6,877 nt of DNA from an uncultured Clostridia bacterium (GTDB taxonomy: Bacteria; Bacillota_A; Clostridia; Oscillospirales; Oscillospiraceae): assembly GCA_946408145.1 (NCBI GenBank), contig CAMJQX010000083.1, forward strand, positions 1 through 6,877. The letters are read 5' to 3'. Numbering within the stretch: the first letter of the stretch is position 1; each line of letters begins with the position of its first letter. Position numbers and translations under genes: made by a program. The notes under the pieces were generated by a model. The model did no database searches and was not told where the DNA came from. It saw nothing but the letters and a program-made list of their open reading frames with translations. Shown here one piece after another: positions 1 through 6,483 of the stretch.

Positions 1-663
1 GGCTGGTACGTGCCGGGCCTGTTTCTCAACGACCTGTGGATGGACTTTTTCCACACCGTCTACCCGGACCGCTGCCTGGGCTACTCCGAATACGGCTGCG
101 AGGGCATGCCGAACCTGCACTCGAGCCGCCCGAAGCGGGGCGATCACAGCGAGGAATACCAGGCGAAATACCACGAGTATATGCTCGAGTGCTTTCAGCG
201 CCACCCCTGGCTGTGGGCCACCCACGTCTGGAACATGTTCGACTTTGCCGCCGACGCCCGCGACCAGGGCGGAGAGCCCGGCATGAACCACAAGGGCCTG
301 GTGACCTTTGACAGAAAAACCCGCAAGGACAGCTTTTATCTCTACAAGGCCTGGTGGTCGGACGAGCCCTTCGTCCATATCTGCTCCAAGCGCTTTGTCG
401 ACCGCACGGAAGAGAAGATCGAGGTCAAGGTCTACTCGAACCTCAACGCGGTGACGCTGTTTGTAAACGGCGACAAGCTGGAGACGAAGCATGGTGAGCA
501 CGTCTTCACCTTTACGGTGCCCATGAGCAGCGAAACGAAGATCCGCGCCGTCAGCGGCGAGTGCGCCGACGAGGCCGTGTTCCGCAGGGTCTCGAAGCCC
601 AACCCCGCTTATGTCCTGAAGGACGCGGGCGACAAGGGCGCCAACTGGGCCAACAAGGAGTAA
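1..663 (+). CDS. GH2 beta-glycosidase (beta-galactosidase type), C-terminal part; 5' end outside window
   Basis: The frame is open from base 1 (Gly-Trp-Tyr-Val), so the GTG at base 10 is internal and not a start. About 220 residues are visible. They begin at the end of the TIM barrel: the GWY strand, then a GYSEYG motif whose Glu (codon 88-90) matches the GH2 nucleophile. Next come WATHVWNMFDFAADARDQGG and GMNHKGLVTFDRKTRKDSFY, the barrel-end segment typical of GH2 beta-galactosidase-like enzymes. The last ~80 residues (EVKVYSNLNAVTLFVNG) look like a DUF4982 beta-sandwich. Family knowledge: retaining exo-hydrolysis of a terminal beta-linked sugar. The acid/base Glu and N-terminal domains lie upstream, so completeness cannot be judged. 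The NHKG motif resembles the NxKG motif of beta-glucuronidases, so uronic acid specificity is an alternative. The protein ends after DUF4982 and lacks the extra C-terminal domain seen in the GH2 at 3900-6284. The next gene starts 4 bases after its stop. Confidence 0.93.
   Translation, partial: GWYVPGLFLNDLWMDFFHTVYPDRCLGYSEYGCEGMPNLHSSRPKRGDHSEEYQAKYHEYMLECFQRHPWLWATHVWNMFDFAADARDQGGEPGMNHKGLVTFDRKTRKDSFYLYKAWWSDEPFVHICSKRFVDRTEEKIEVKVYSNLNAVTLFVNGDKLETKHGEHVFTFTVPMSSETKIRAVSGECADEAVFRRVSKPNPAYVLKDAGDKGANWANKE
655..660 (+). promoter_or_regulatory. Ribosome binding site of the GH43 gene, inside the upstream coding sequence
   Basis: AAGGAG forms the last two sense codons (Lys-Glu) of the upstream GH2 gene and lies 7 bases before the ATG at 668. 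Ribosomes finishing the GH2 must cross this site, so the two genes are probably translationally coupled. It fixes 668 as the GH43 start. Confidence 0.85.
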
Positions 664-667
664 GCCG

Positions 668-2080
668 ATGAAGCAGCAGGTCTTCAACCCCTATCTCCCC
701 AGCTGGGAGTACGTCCCGGACGGCGAGCCGCACGTCTTCGGCGACCGGGTCTATGTCTACGGCAGTCACGACGCCTTCGGCGCGCCGATCTTTTGCGTCA
801 ACGACTATGTCTGCTGGTCGGCCCCGGTGGACGACCTCTCGGACTGGCGCTGTGAGGGCGTGATCTACAAAAAGACCCAGGACCCGGGCAATCCCCTCGG
901 CATCCGCAGCCTCTACGCGCCGGATGTGACCCGGGGGCCGGACGGGCGCTATTATCTCTACTACGCCTTCGATTTCCTCGGCGAGATGGGCGTCGCGGTC
1001 TGCGATACCCCGGCGGGGAAGTATGAGTTTTACGGCAAGGTCCGCCACAAAAACGGCAGGGTCTGGGGCAAGCAGTCGGGCGAGCAGTTCCCCTTTGACC
1101 CCGGCGTGCTGACGGACGACGACGGCCGCGTGTGGCTCTATTCCGGCTTTGCCACCAAGGTGCCCTTCGTCGCCTCCCGCTGGCACGATCTGCGCAACGA
1201 CGGCGGCGTGGTGATGGAGCTGGAGCCGGACATGGTGACGATCAAAACCGAACCGAAGCTGCTCTTCCCGACCAGGGATAAACCCGGCGCCTTCCCCCAC
1301 TCCTTTTTCGAGGCCAGCTCCATCCGAAAGGTGGACGGGAAATACTGCTTTGTCTATTCGTCGCAGTATAACCACGACCTCTGCTACGCCATGTCGGACC
1401 GTCCCGACGGCGGCTTTGAATACGGCGGCGTGCTGGTGGATCTGGGCGATCTGTACTTAAACGGCAACGAAGACGAGAGCCACGCCAATAACTACCTCGG
1501 CAACACCCACGGCGGGCTGCTGAACATCGGAGAGGACTGGTATATCTTCTACCACCGCCAGACAAACCGCAGCTCCTATGCCCGCCAGGCCTGCGCCGAG
1601 AAGCTGGAGCGAACGACGGACGGCGGCTTCAAGCAGGCGGAACTGAGCTCCTGCGGCCTCAACGGCGGTCCGCTGAAAGGAAAAGGGCGCTATGAGGCCC
1701 GCATTGCCTGCAACCTCTGGGCCAAGGGCCACGCCACCGGCCGCGTGGACGGCGCGAACCCAAAGAAGCGGCTCCGCGATCATCCCTATTTCACCCAGTC
1801 CGGCAGAGACCGGGAGGAACACGGCGACCAGTACATCGCCAACATGCGCGACGGCGCAACGGCAGGCTTCAAATACTTCCTGTTTGACGGGACGGAAACG
1901 CGTATCCGCGCCGAGGGGCGCGGCAGCGGCAGCTTCCTGGTCTCGGACGGACGGAAAACCGTGGCCGACGTGCCTGTAAACGGCGAGGGAGCATTTCGTA
2001 TCGACGAGGGCGTTCATCCGCTCTTCTTTGAATACCGGGGCGAAGGCCCGGCAGATTTTCTTTTCTTCGAGATCAGATAG
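668..2080 (+). CDS. GH43 family glycosidase (arabinofuranosidase/xylosidase type) with C-terminal CBM6-like domain
   Basis: The protein has 470 residues and starts at an ATG with a well-placed AAGGAG. There is no signal peptide, so it is probably cytoplasmic. Residues ~5-325 form the five-bladed propeller of GH43. The three expected acidic residues can be placed by eye: Asp18 in VPDGEPHVFG (general base), Asp86 in LYAPDVTRGPDGRYYLYYA (pKa modulator) and Glu215 in SFFEASSIRKVDGKYCFVYSS (general acid). The segment NNYLGNTHGG (His281) sits where GH43 enzymes keep a structural histidine. Residues ~335-470 look like a separate beta-sandwich resembling CBM6 (GFKYFLFDG, a glycine-rich turn, HPLFFEYRGEG). 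Family knowledge: inverting hydrolysis of terminal alpha-L-arabinofuranosyl or beta-D-xylosyl units, though GH43 also includes galactan-active members. The exact substrate and subfamily cannot be assigned here. It lies 4 bases after a GH2 gene and 14 bases before a sugar symporter, which suggests it trims imported oligosaccharides. The fold assignment is firm; the specificity is not. Confidence 0.93.
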   Translation: MKQQVFNPYLPSWEYVPDGEPHVFGDRVYVYGSHDAFGAPIFCVNDYVCWSAPVDDLSDWRCEGVIYKKTQDPGNPLGIRSLYAPDVTRGPDGRYYLYYAFDFLGEMGVAVCDTPAGKYEFYGKVRHKNGRVWGKQSGEQFPFDPGVLTDDDGRVWLYSGFATKVPFVASRWHDLRNDGGVVMELEPDMVTIKTEPKLLFPTRDKPGAFPHSFFEASSIRKVDGKYCFVYSSQYNHDLCYAMSDRPDGGFEYGGVLVDLGDLYLNGNEDESHANNYLGNTHGGLLNIGEDWYIFYHRQTNRSSYARQACAEKLERTTDGGFKQAELSSCGLNGGPLKGKGRYEARIACNLWAKGHATGRVDGANPKKRLRDHPYFTQSGRDREEHGDQYIANMRDGATAGFKYFLFDGTETRIRAEGRGSGSFLVSDGRKTVADVPVNGEGAFRIDEGVHPLFFEYRGEGPADFLFFEIR

Positions 2081-2086
2081 AGGAGG
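2081..2086 (+). promoter_or_regulatory. Ribosome binding site of the GPH symporter gene
   Basis: AGGAGG follows directly after the GH43 stop codon (TAG at 2078-2080) and lies 8 bases before the ATG at 2095. It is a near-perfect anti-16S match. It selects 2095 as the start and suggests strong translation of the transporter. Confidence 0.85.
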
Positions 2087-2094
2087 ACAAAAGC

Positions 2095-3882
2095 ATGGAA
2101 AGCACACAGGCCGTCAACCGCGCCAAACAGTGGCAGGTCGCGCTGTTTCCCTTCAATAACGCCGCGACCAACGTCTATTTCGCCTTTTACACCTATTTCA
2201 CCTACTACGCGATCATGTACCTGTCCGGCTCCACCGCCGCCGCACTGGGCGGGACGGTAGCCAGCGCCGCCGTCGTTCTGGCGATCAGCACCTTCAACAG
2301 CCTCTTCGCGCCGCTGATGCGCGTGTTCGACGGCATCACCGACCCGATCTGCGGCTCCCTGATGGACAGAACGCAGACCCGCTTCGGGAAGTTCCGCCCC
2401 TTCATGGTCGTCGGAAACTGCCTGCTCGCCCTGTCTCTGCTGCTGATGATGGTCTTCTTCCGCGGCCTGCCGGACAGCCTCGGGACGCTGCGCTGGGTCG
2501 TGTACATCGTCAGCTACATCGTCTACGTCATCGGCTACACCGCCCAGTGCGCCTGCACCAAGGCGGGGCAGACCTGCCTGACCAATGACCCGAAGCAGCG
2601 CAGCCAGTTCGTGATCTGGAACATGATCGGCATGATCGGCTCCATTGTGCTCATCAACGTCATGGCCGGCGGCGTGCTGACCAACGAGGCCATCTGCGCC
2701 AAGGGCACCATCCAGTACGAGGTGGACGGCGTGCTGCAGACCCTCCGGGGCGCGGCCTATGGGCCCCAGTTTTACAACATCATGGTGCCCTTCGTCATCA
2801 TCCTGTCCGCAATCTACACCGCGATGGCGGTGGCCGCCATTGCCGAGAAGGATCGCCCGGAGTTCTGGGGCGTGAGCGAAAAGCCCGCCACCTTCAAGGA
2901 CTATGTCGGCATTCTGAAGGGCAACAAGGAGATCCGCTGGCTGGTGACAAGCGCCGGGCTCAACAAGCTCGCCTCCACCGTCGCCACCTCCGGCACCGTG
3001 GCCTTCCTGGTCTACGGCTGCCTGATGGGCGACTACAACGGCCTGTTCATCCCCTTCTATGCCCTTTGCTTTGTGTTCATGGGCGTCTTCTTCCTGTGGG
3101 GCAGCAAAACCGCAGGCGCCAAAGGGCAAAAGCGCGGCGTGGCGCAATTCACCTGCTTTGCCTTCCTGTTTTACATCGGCGTGCTGATCCTGCTGTGCCT
3201 GTACGATCACAATAACCCCAAGACCTGGCTCAGCCTCTTCTCCACGGAGGGCGGCTTCCACATCACCATCAATCTCTATACGGTGCTGTTCATCATCCTC
3301 TATGGCTGCGGCTACGGCGCCTTCAACTGCTGCGATAACCTGACCATCCCGATGGTGGCGGACTGCACCGACTTCGAGACCTACCGCAGCGGCAACTATG
3401 TGCCCGGCATCATGGGCACCGTGTTCTCGCTGGTGGACAAGCTGATCTCCAGCCTGCAGACGCTGCTGCTGCAGCTGTTCATCGTGTTCCTCGTGCCCGG
3501 CCTCAACGCGCTGCCCGCCGAGGGCACGCCCTACATGGAGGGCATGAAGCTCTCCGCCGTCATCTGCTTCTGCCTGCTGCCGATGGCGGCCTGGCTTGTC
3601 ACCATCTTCTGCATGACCCGCTACTCCCTCTCCGGGGAAAAAATGCGCGAAGTGCAGGCGGTCAACGCCGTGCGCAAGGCGGCCGTTCAGGGCGGCATGA
3701 GCATGGAACAGGCCATGGAGACCTGGCAGACCATCGACCAGGTGCCGGAGCGCTTCGTTCAGCAGGTGGACAAAAAGGACGAGAAGCAGAGCTTTCTCGA
3801 CCGCGTGTACGAGAAGTATTTCACCAAAACCGAAAAGACCGGCGGCGTGCCGTCCTCCCAGGCTATTGAGATCCCGGATTAA
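2095..3882 (+). CDS. GPH-family (MelB-like) cation:sugar symporter, MFS superfamily
   Basis: An integral membrane protein of 595 residues with about 12 hydrophobic segments (roughly residues 14-42, 48-72, 103-122, 132-154, 168-193, 226-250, 282-310, 314-337, 350-371, 388-422, 434-467, 483-507). The family signature is FDGITDPICGSLMDRTQTR followed by FGKFRP (residues 78-102). Asp79 and Asp83 match the cation-site aspartates Asp55 and Asp59 of MelB. GPH proteins import glycosides, pentosides or hexuronides with H+, Na+ or Li+. By hand alignment the MelB sugar-contact residues Asp19 and Asp124 correspond to Asn21 and Cys152 here, so the sugar is probably not melibiose-like. The protein is longer than classical MelB (about 475 residues). 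The extra length is a hydrophilic loop around 195-225 and an ~85-residue cytoplasmic tail. It lies between GH43 and GH2 genes with gaps of 14 and 17 bases, so it is the likely importer of their substrate. Family is certain; substrate and coupling ion are unknown. Confidence 0.95.
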   Translation: MESTQAVNRAKQWQVALFPFNNAATNVYFAFYTYFTYYAIMYLSGSTAAALGGTVASAAVVLAISTFNSLFAPLMRVFDGITDPICGSLMDRTQTRFGKFRPFMVVGNCLLALSLLLMMVFFRGLPDSLGTLRWVVYIVSYIVYVIGYTAQCACTKAGQTCLTNDPKQRSQFVIWNMIGMIGSIVLINVMAGGVLTNEAICAKGTIQYEVDGVLQTLRGAAYGPQFYNIMVPFVIILSAIYTAMAVAAIAEKDRPEFWGVSEKPATFKDYVGILKGNKEIRWLVTSAGLNKLASTVATSGTVAFLVYGCLMGDYNGLFIPFYALCFVFMGVFFLWGSKTAGAKGQKRGVAQFTCFAFLFYIGVLILLCLYDHNNPKTWLSLFSTEGGFHITINLYTVLFIILYGCGYGAFNCCDNLTIPMVADCTDFETYRSGNYVPGIMGTVFSLVDKLISSLQTLLLQLFIVFLVPGLNALPAEGTPYMEGMKLSAVICFCLLPMAAWLVTIFCMTRYSLSGEKMREVQAVNAVRKAAVQGGMSMEQAMETWQTIDQVPERFVQQVDKKDEKQSFLDRVYEKYFTKTEKTGGVPSSQAIEIPD

Positions 3883-3886
3883 CAGG

Positions 3887-3892
3887 AAGGAG
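3887..3892 (+). promoter_or_regulatory. Ribosome binding site of the complete GH2 gene
   Basis: AAGGAG lies 7 bases before the ATG at 3900 and 4 bases after the symporter stop (TAA at 3880-3882). It supports 3900 as the start. From there the protein begins with the FNDGW strand usual at GH2 N-termini. Confidence 0.82.
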
Positions 3893-3899
3893 CGCTCTA

Positions 3900-6284
3900 A
3901 TGAAATCCGTTCACTTTAACGACGGTTGGTTTGTCAAGCATTTGGATGATCCGGGAGATGGACTGCCCGTAACGCTGCCCGACGACGCGATGCTCCGGGA
4001 AGAGCGCACGCCGCAGGCGCTGGGCGGCCTGAATGTAAGCTGGTTTGAGGGGCGGGATTATCTCTACACCAAGCGCTTTTCGCTTAGCCCGGAGGAGGCC
4101 GTGCAGCATCTGGTACTCGAATTCGAGGGCGTCTACCGCAAGGCGGAGGTGCGTATCAACGGCCAAAAGGCCGCCTTCCGGCCCTACGGCTACACAAACT
4201 TCTACGTCCCTCTCGATGGGCTTGTCCGTGAGGGCGAAAACACCGTCGAGGTCGTCGCCCGCAACGCCGATCAGCCCAACTCCCGCTGGTATTCGGGCGC
4301 GGGGATCTACCGCCCTGTGAAGCTGTGGAGCTCTGAGAAAGAGCACATCGAGCTCAACGGTGTGAAGCTGCGCACCCTGTCCATCGACCCTCCGACGGTG
4401 GAGATCTCGGTGAAAACCAGCGGCGAGGGCCCCCTGAGCATCGAGATCCTGGACGGCGGGAAGAAACTCGCCGCCGTCTCCGGCGAAGCGCGCGTCTTTC
4501 CACTGGCACTCCCGGACGCCGCCCTGTGGAGCCCGGAGCACCCGCAGCTCTATACCTGCCGCGTAACGTATGCGGAGGACGAGACCGTGGAGCGCTTCGG
4601 CCTGCGGACGCTGTCCTGGGGAAATGATGGAATGAAGCTCAACGGCGAGCGTGTGATCCTGCGCGGCGCATGCGTCCACCACGACAACGGTCTGCTGGGC
4701 GCGGTCTGCGATCCAGACGCACTGGAGCGCCGGATCCGCATTCTGAAAGAAAACGGCTACAACGCCCTGCGCTCGGCTCACAACCCCTGCTCCAAGACCG
4801 CGCTGGAGATCTGCGACCGCCTCGGCATGCTGGTGATGGACGAATACATCGACCACTGGTACATCCACAAGACCCTGCATGACTATGTGGAATACTTCGA
4901 CGCGTGGTGGAAGCAGGATCTGACCGACATGGTGGAAAAGGACTACAACCACCCCTGCGTGGTGCTCTACTCTACCGGCAACGAGGTCGCGGAGACGGCG
5001 CAGCCCAGGGGCATCGCGCTGGTGAAGGAGATGACTGAGTTCCTGCACGCGCTGGACGACAGCCGCCCTGTCACCTGCGGCATCAACATCTTCTTTAACT
5101 TCCTCAACCACATCGGCTTCGGGCAGTATTCCGACGAGAAGGCCGCCAAGGAGGCGGCGCGGAACGCCAAGGCCAAGGCCGAGGGCAAGAAGGCCAGGGA
5201 GCGCTCTACCGGCTCGAAATTCTTCAACGATCTGGCCGGCATCATGGGCGCGGACTTCATGAAGATCGGCGCCACGCTCCACGGAAGCGACGTGACCACC
5301 CGCGAGGCCTTTGCCAACATGGACGTCGCCGGGTATAACTACGGCGAGAAGCGCTATCGGCATGACTTGAAAAAATACCCCGAGCGCCTGATCCTCGGCT
5401 CGGAGACATTCTGCTTCGACGCCTATCAATTCTGGGAGCTCGCGAAGACCGAGCCGCGCCTGATCGGCGACTTCGTCTGGGCGGGCATCGACTATCTGGG
5501 CGAGGTCGGCATCGGCTCCTGGGAATACAGCGATTACGCGCCGCGCTTTGACAACGGCTGCGGCTGGATCAGCGCAGGCAGCGGCCGCATCGACCTGACG
5601 GGCAAGCCCTTGGGCGAGGCGCTCTATACCAGAGTCGCCTTCGAGCTGGAAAAGGGCCCGTTGATTGCGGTGCGTCCCCTCTGCCACGAGGGCAAACACA
5701 GCCCCAGCGCCTGGAAGATGACCAACGCCATGCCCAGCTGGAGCTGGCGCGGCTGCGAGGGCAAAACGGCCCATGTGGAGGTCTATGCCAGAGCAGCCGG
5801 CGTGGAGCTGCTGGTCAACGGCGCGAGTAAGGGCAAAAAAGCCTTCCAAAACGATTGCCTGTTCCCCTTCAAGGTCCCCTATGAAAACGGAACGATCGAG
5901 GCGGTCAGCTACGATGCAAGCGGAAAAAAGATCGGCAGAGACCGGCTCGTGACCGCCGGGGAGGAGACCCTTCTGCAGGCGGTTCCAGAGACAGCTACCG
6001 TCAAGGCCGGGCATCTGGCCTTTGTCCGCCTGAAATACACCGACAAAAACGGCGAGACCAAGCCCACGGAGCGCGGGATCATCGACGTGACCGTGGAGGG
6101 CGGCAAGCTGCGGGCTCTCGGCTCCGCCTGTCCGTATTACGAGCGGAGCTATCTCAACAGCAGCTGCGACACCTATTACGGTGAGGCGTTGGCCATCGTG
6201 GAGGCCGGTGAGGTCGGTATACTGAGACTGCACGCCTCGGATGGAAGCCTGTCCGCCGAAACTGAAATGGAGATCATCGACTGA
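3900..6284 (+). CDS. GH2 family beta-glycosidase, probably beta-galactosidase type, complete
   Basis: The protein has 794 residues and no signal peptide, so it is probably cytoplasmic. Domain order: GH2 sugar-binding jelly roll (~1-145, with FEGVYRKAEVRINGQ and WYSGAGIYRPV), Ig-like domain (~150-240), TIM barrel (~241-580), DUF4982-like sandwich (~615-685) and a GH2 C-terminal domain 5-like module (~690-794, LRALGSACPYYE and TYYGEALAIVEAG). Barrel motifs include RGACVHHDNG (His260, His261, Asp262), RSAHNPCSKTALEICDRLGM and LVMDEYID. The acid/base is Glu362 in STGNEV (codon 4983-4985) and the nucleophile Glu502 in ILGSETF (codon 5403-5405). GH2 enzymes are retaining. The NxKG motif of beta-glucuronidases is not found in the barrel end after Glu502, which favours a neutral sugar such as beta-galactose, but this is inference. 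A Lys/Ala/Glu-rich insertion at ~410-440 lies between the two catalytic strands. It is the last gene of the tight operon, 17 bases after the symporter, and a terminator follows 155 bases after its stop. Confidence 0.95.
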   Translation: MKSVHFNDGWFVKHLDDPGDGLPVTLPDDAMLREERTPQALGGLNVSWFEGRDYLYTKRFSLSPEEAVQHLVLEFEGVYRKAEVRINGQKAAFRPYGYTNFYVPLDGLVREGENTVEVVARNADQPNSRWYSGAGIYRPVKLWSSEKEHIELNGVKLRTLSIDPPTVEISVKTSGEGPLSIEILDGGKKLAAVSGEARVFPLALPDAALWSPEHPQLYTCRVTYAEDETVERFGLRTLSWGNDGMKLNGERVILRGACVHHDNGLLGAVCDPDALERRIRILKENGYNALRSAHNPCSKTALEICDRLGMLVMDEYIDHWYIHKTLHDYVEYFDAWWKQDLTDMVEKDYNHPCVVLYSTGNEVAETAQPRGIALVKEMTEFLHALDDSRPVTCGINIFFNFLNHIGFGQYSDEKAAKEAARNAKAKAEGKKARERSTGSKFFNDLAGIMGADFMKIGATLHGSDVTTREAFANMDVAGYNYGEKRYRHDLKKYPERLILGSETFCFDAYQFWELAKTEPRLIGDFVWAGIDYLGEVGIGSWEYSDYAPRFDNGCGWISAGSGRIDLTGKPLGEALYTRVAFELEKGPLIAVRPLCHEGKHSPSAWKMTNAMPSWSWRGCEGKTAHVEVYARAAGVELLVNGASKGKKAFQNDCLFPFKVPYENGTIEAVSYDASGKKIGRDRLVTAGEETLLQAVPETATVKAGHLAFVRLKYTDKNGETKPTERGIIDVTVEGGKLRALGSACPYYERSYLNSSCDTYYGEALAIVEAGEVGILRLHASDGSLSAETEMEIID

Positions 6285-6321
6285 AAGAGCTTTTTCTTCT
6301 CCCTCCTCTTTTTCCTAAGTA

Positions 6322-6352
6322 CAGTCCCCGCCTCCGGGTGGAACGGGGGCTG
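6322..6352 (+). other. GC-rich hairpin in the 3' untranslated region
   Basis: CAGTCCCCG (6322-6330) can pair with CGGGGGCTG (6344-6352), giving 9 base pairs with one G-T wobble and a 13-base loop. No T-tract follows on either strand (the + strand continues CATGAAAAACAC), so it is not a standard intrinsic terminator. It lies 37 bases after the GH2 stop and could protect the mRNA 3' end or act as a pause site. Its function is unknown. Confidence 0.5.
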
Positions 6353-6373
6353 CATGAAAAACACAGCGACAGA

Positions 6374-6434
6374 TTGTAACAGTTTATCGTTTCTTTTCGT
6401 GCGAGAGCAGTGTGCATAAATTTTGATACAGTTT
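6374..6434. repeat. Pair of 12-base near-identical direct repeats
   Basis: TTGTAACAGTTT (6374-6385) and TTGATACAGTTT (6423-6434) match at 10 of 12 positions. Their starts are 49 bases apart, on the same strand, in the AT-rich part of the gap. Direct repeats ahead of a sugar-transporter gene could be binding half-sites for a regulator (AraC-type proteins use direct repeats), but AT-rich DNA gives such matches by chance. Confidence 0.3.
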
Positions 6435-6439
6435 TGCCC

Positions 6440-6483
6440 AAACGGGCGGCCTTTTGACATTGTAAAGGGCCGCCCGTTTTTCT
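6440..6483 (+). terminator. Strong Rho-independent terminator
   Basis: Bases 6440-6455 (AAACGGGCGGCCTTTT) pair with 6464-6479 (AAAGGGCCGCCCGTTT). This gives a 16-base-pair stem with one wobble, a GC-rich core and an 8-base loop, followed directly by a T-run (TTTTTCT, 6477-6483). The reverse strand has only a weak T-run, so it acts mainly on + strand transcripts. It probably ends the GH2-GH43-GPH-GH2 operon, 155 bases after its last stop. It also lies only 44 bases before the next ATG, so a leader-attenuator role for the second symporter is possible. Confidence 0.88.

Noticed and set aside
551..2107. Two long - strand open frames (551-1375 and 1457-2107) opposite the GH43 gene
   Set aside because: Both are in register with the GH43 codons and explained by codon bias. 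The sense protein has the complete GH43 catalytic set.
2014..3261. A 415-codon open frame on the - strand opposite the first symporter
   Set aside because: It is the same in-register shadow effect. The product is rich in Asp, His, Ala and Glu because it mirrors hydrophobic codons of a membrane protein, and no domain is visible.
3897..6233. A 778-codon open frame on the - strand across nearly the whole GH2 gene
   Set aside because: Its codons are in register with the sense codons. It stays open only because the GH2 gene avoids TTA, CTA and TCA, which are rare at this base composition. The product is rich in Ala, Val, His, Asp and Gln with no recognisable domain, while the sense strand has full GH2 motifs.
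3900..6284. Beta-glucuronidase as the function of the complete GH2
   Set aside because: The barrel end after Glu502 has no NxKG motif. The NGASKG string at residues 640-645 lies in the later beta-sandwich domain, not at the active site.
6322..6352. First hairpin after the GH2 as an intrinsic terminator
   Set aside because: No T-run follows on either strand. The hairpin at 6440-6483 is a far better terminator, so this one is listed only as a hairpin.
6411..6422. Extended -10-like TGTGCATAAATT as a promoter ahead of the terminator
   Set aside because: It matches the -10 box at only 4 of 6 positions and no acceptable -35 box lies 16-18 bases upstream. It remains possible but is too weak to list.
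6454..6459. Perfect TTGACA as the -35 box
   Set aside because: It is 23 bases from the TATGAT at 6483, and no good -10 box lies 16-18 bases downstream (the sequence there is the T-run). TTGTAA at 6460 has the correct 17-base spacing.
6176..6460. A 94-codon open frame on the - strand across the GH2 end and the gap
   Set aside because: It overlaps the GH2 C-terminus, has no visible family motif, and runs through the pyrimidine tract and hairpin, giving an artefact-like Lys/Arg-rich stretch.
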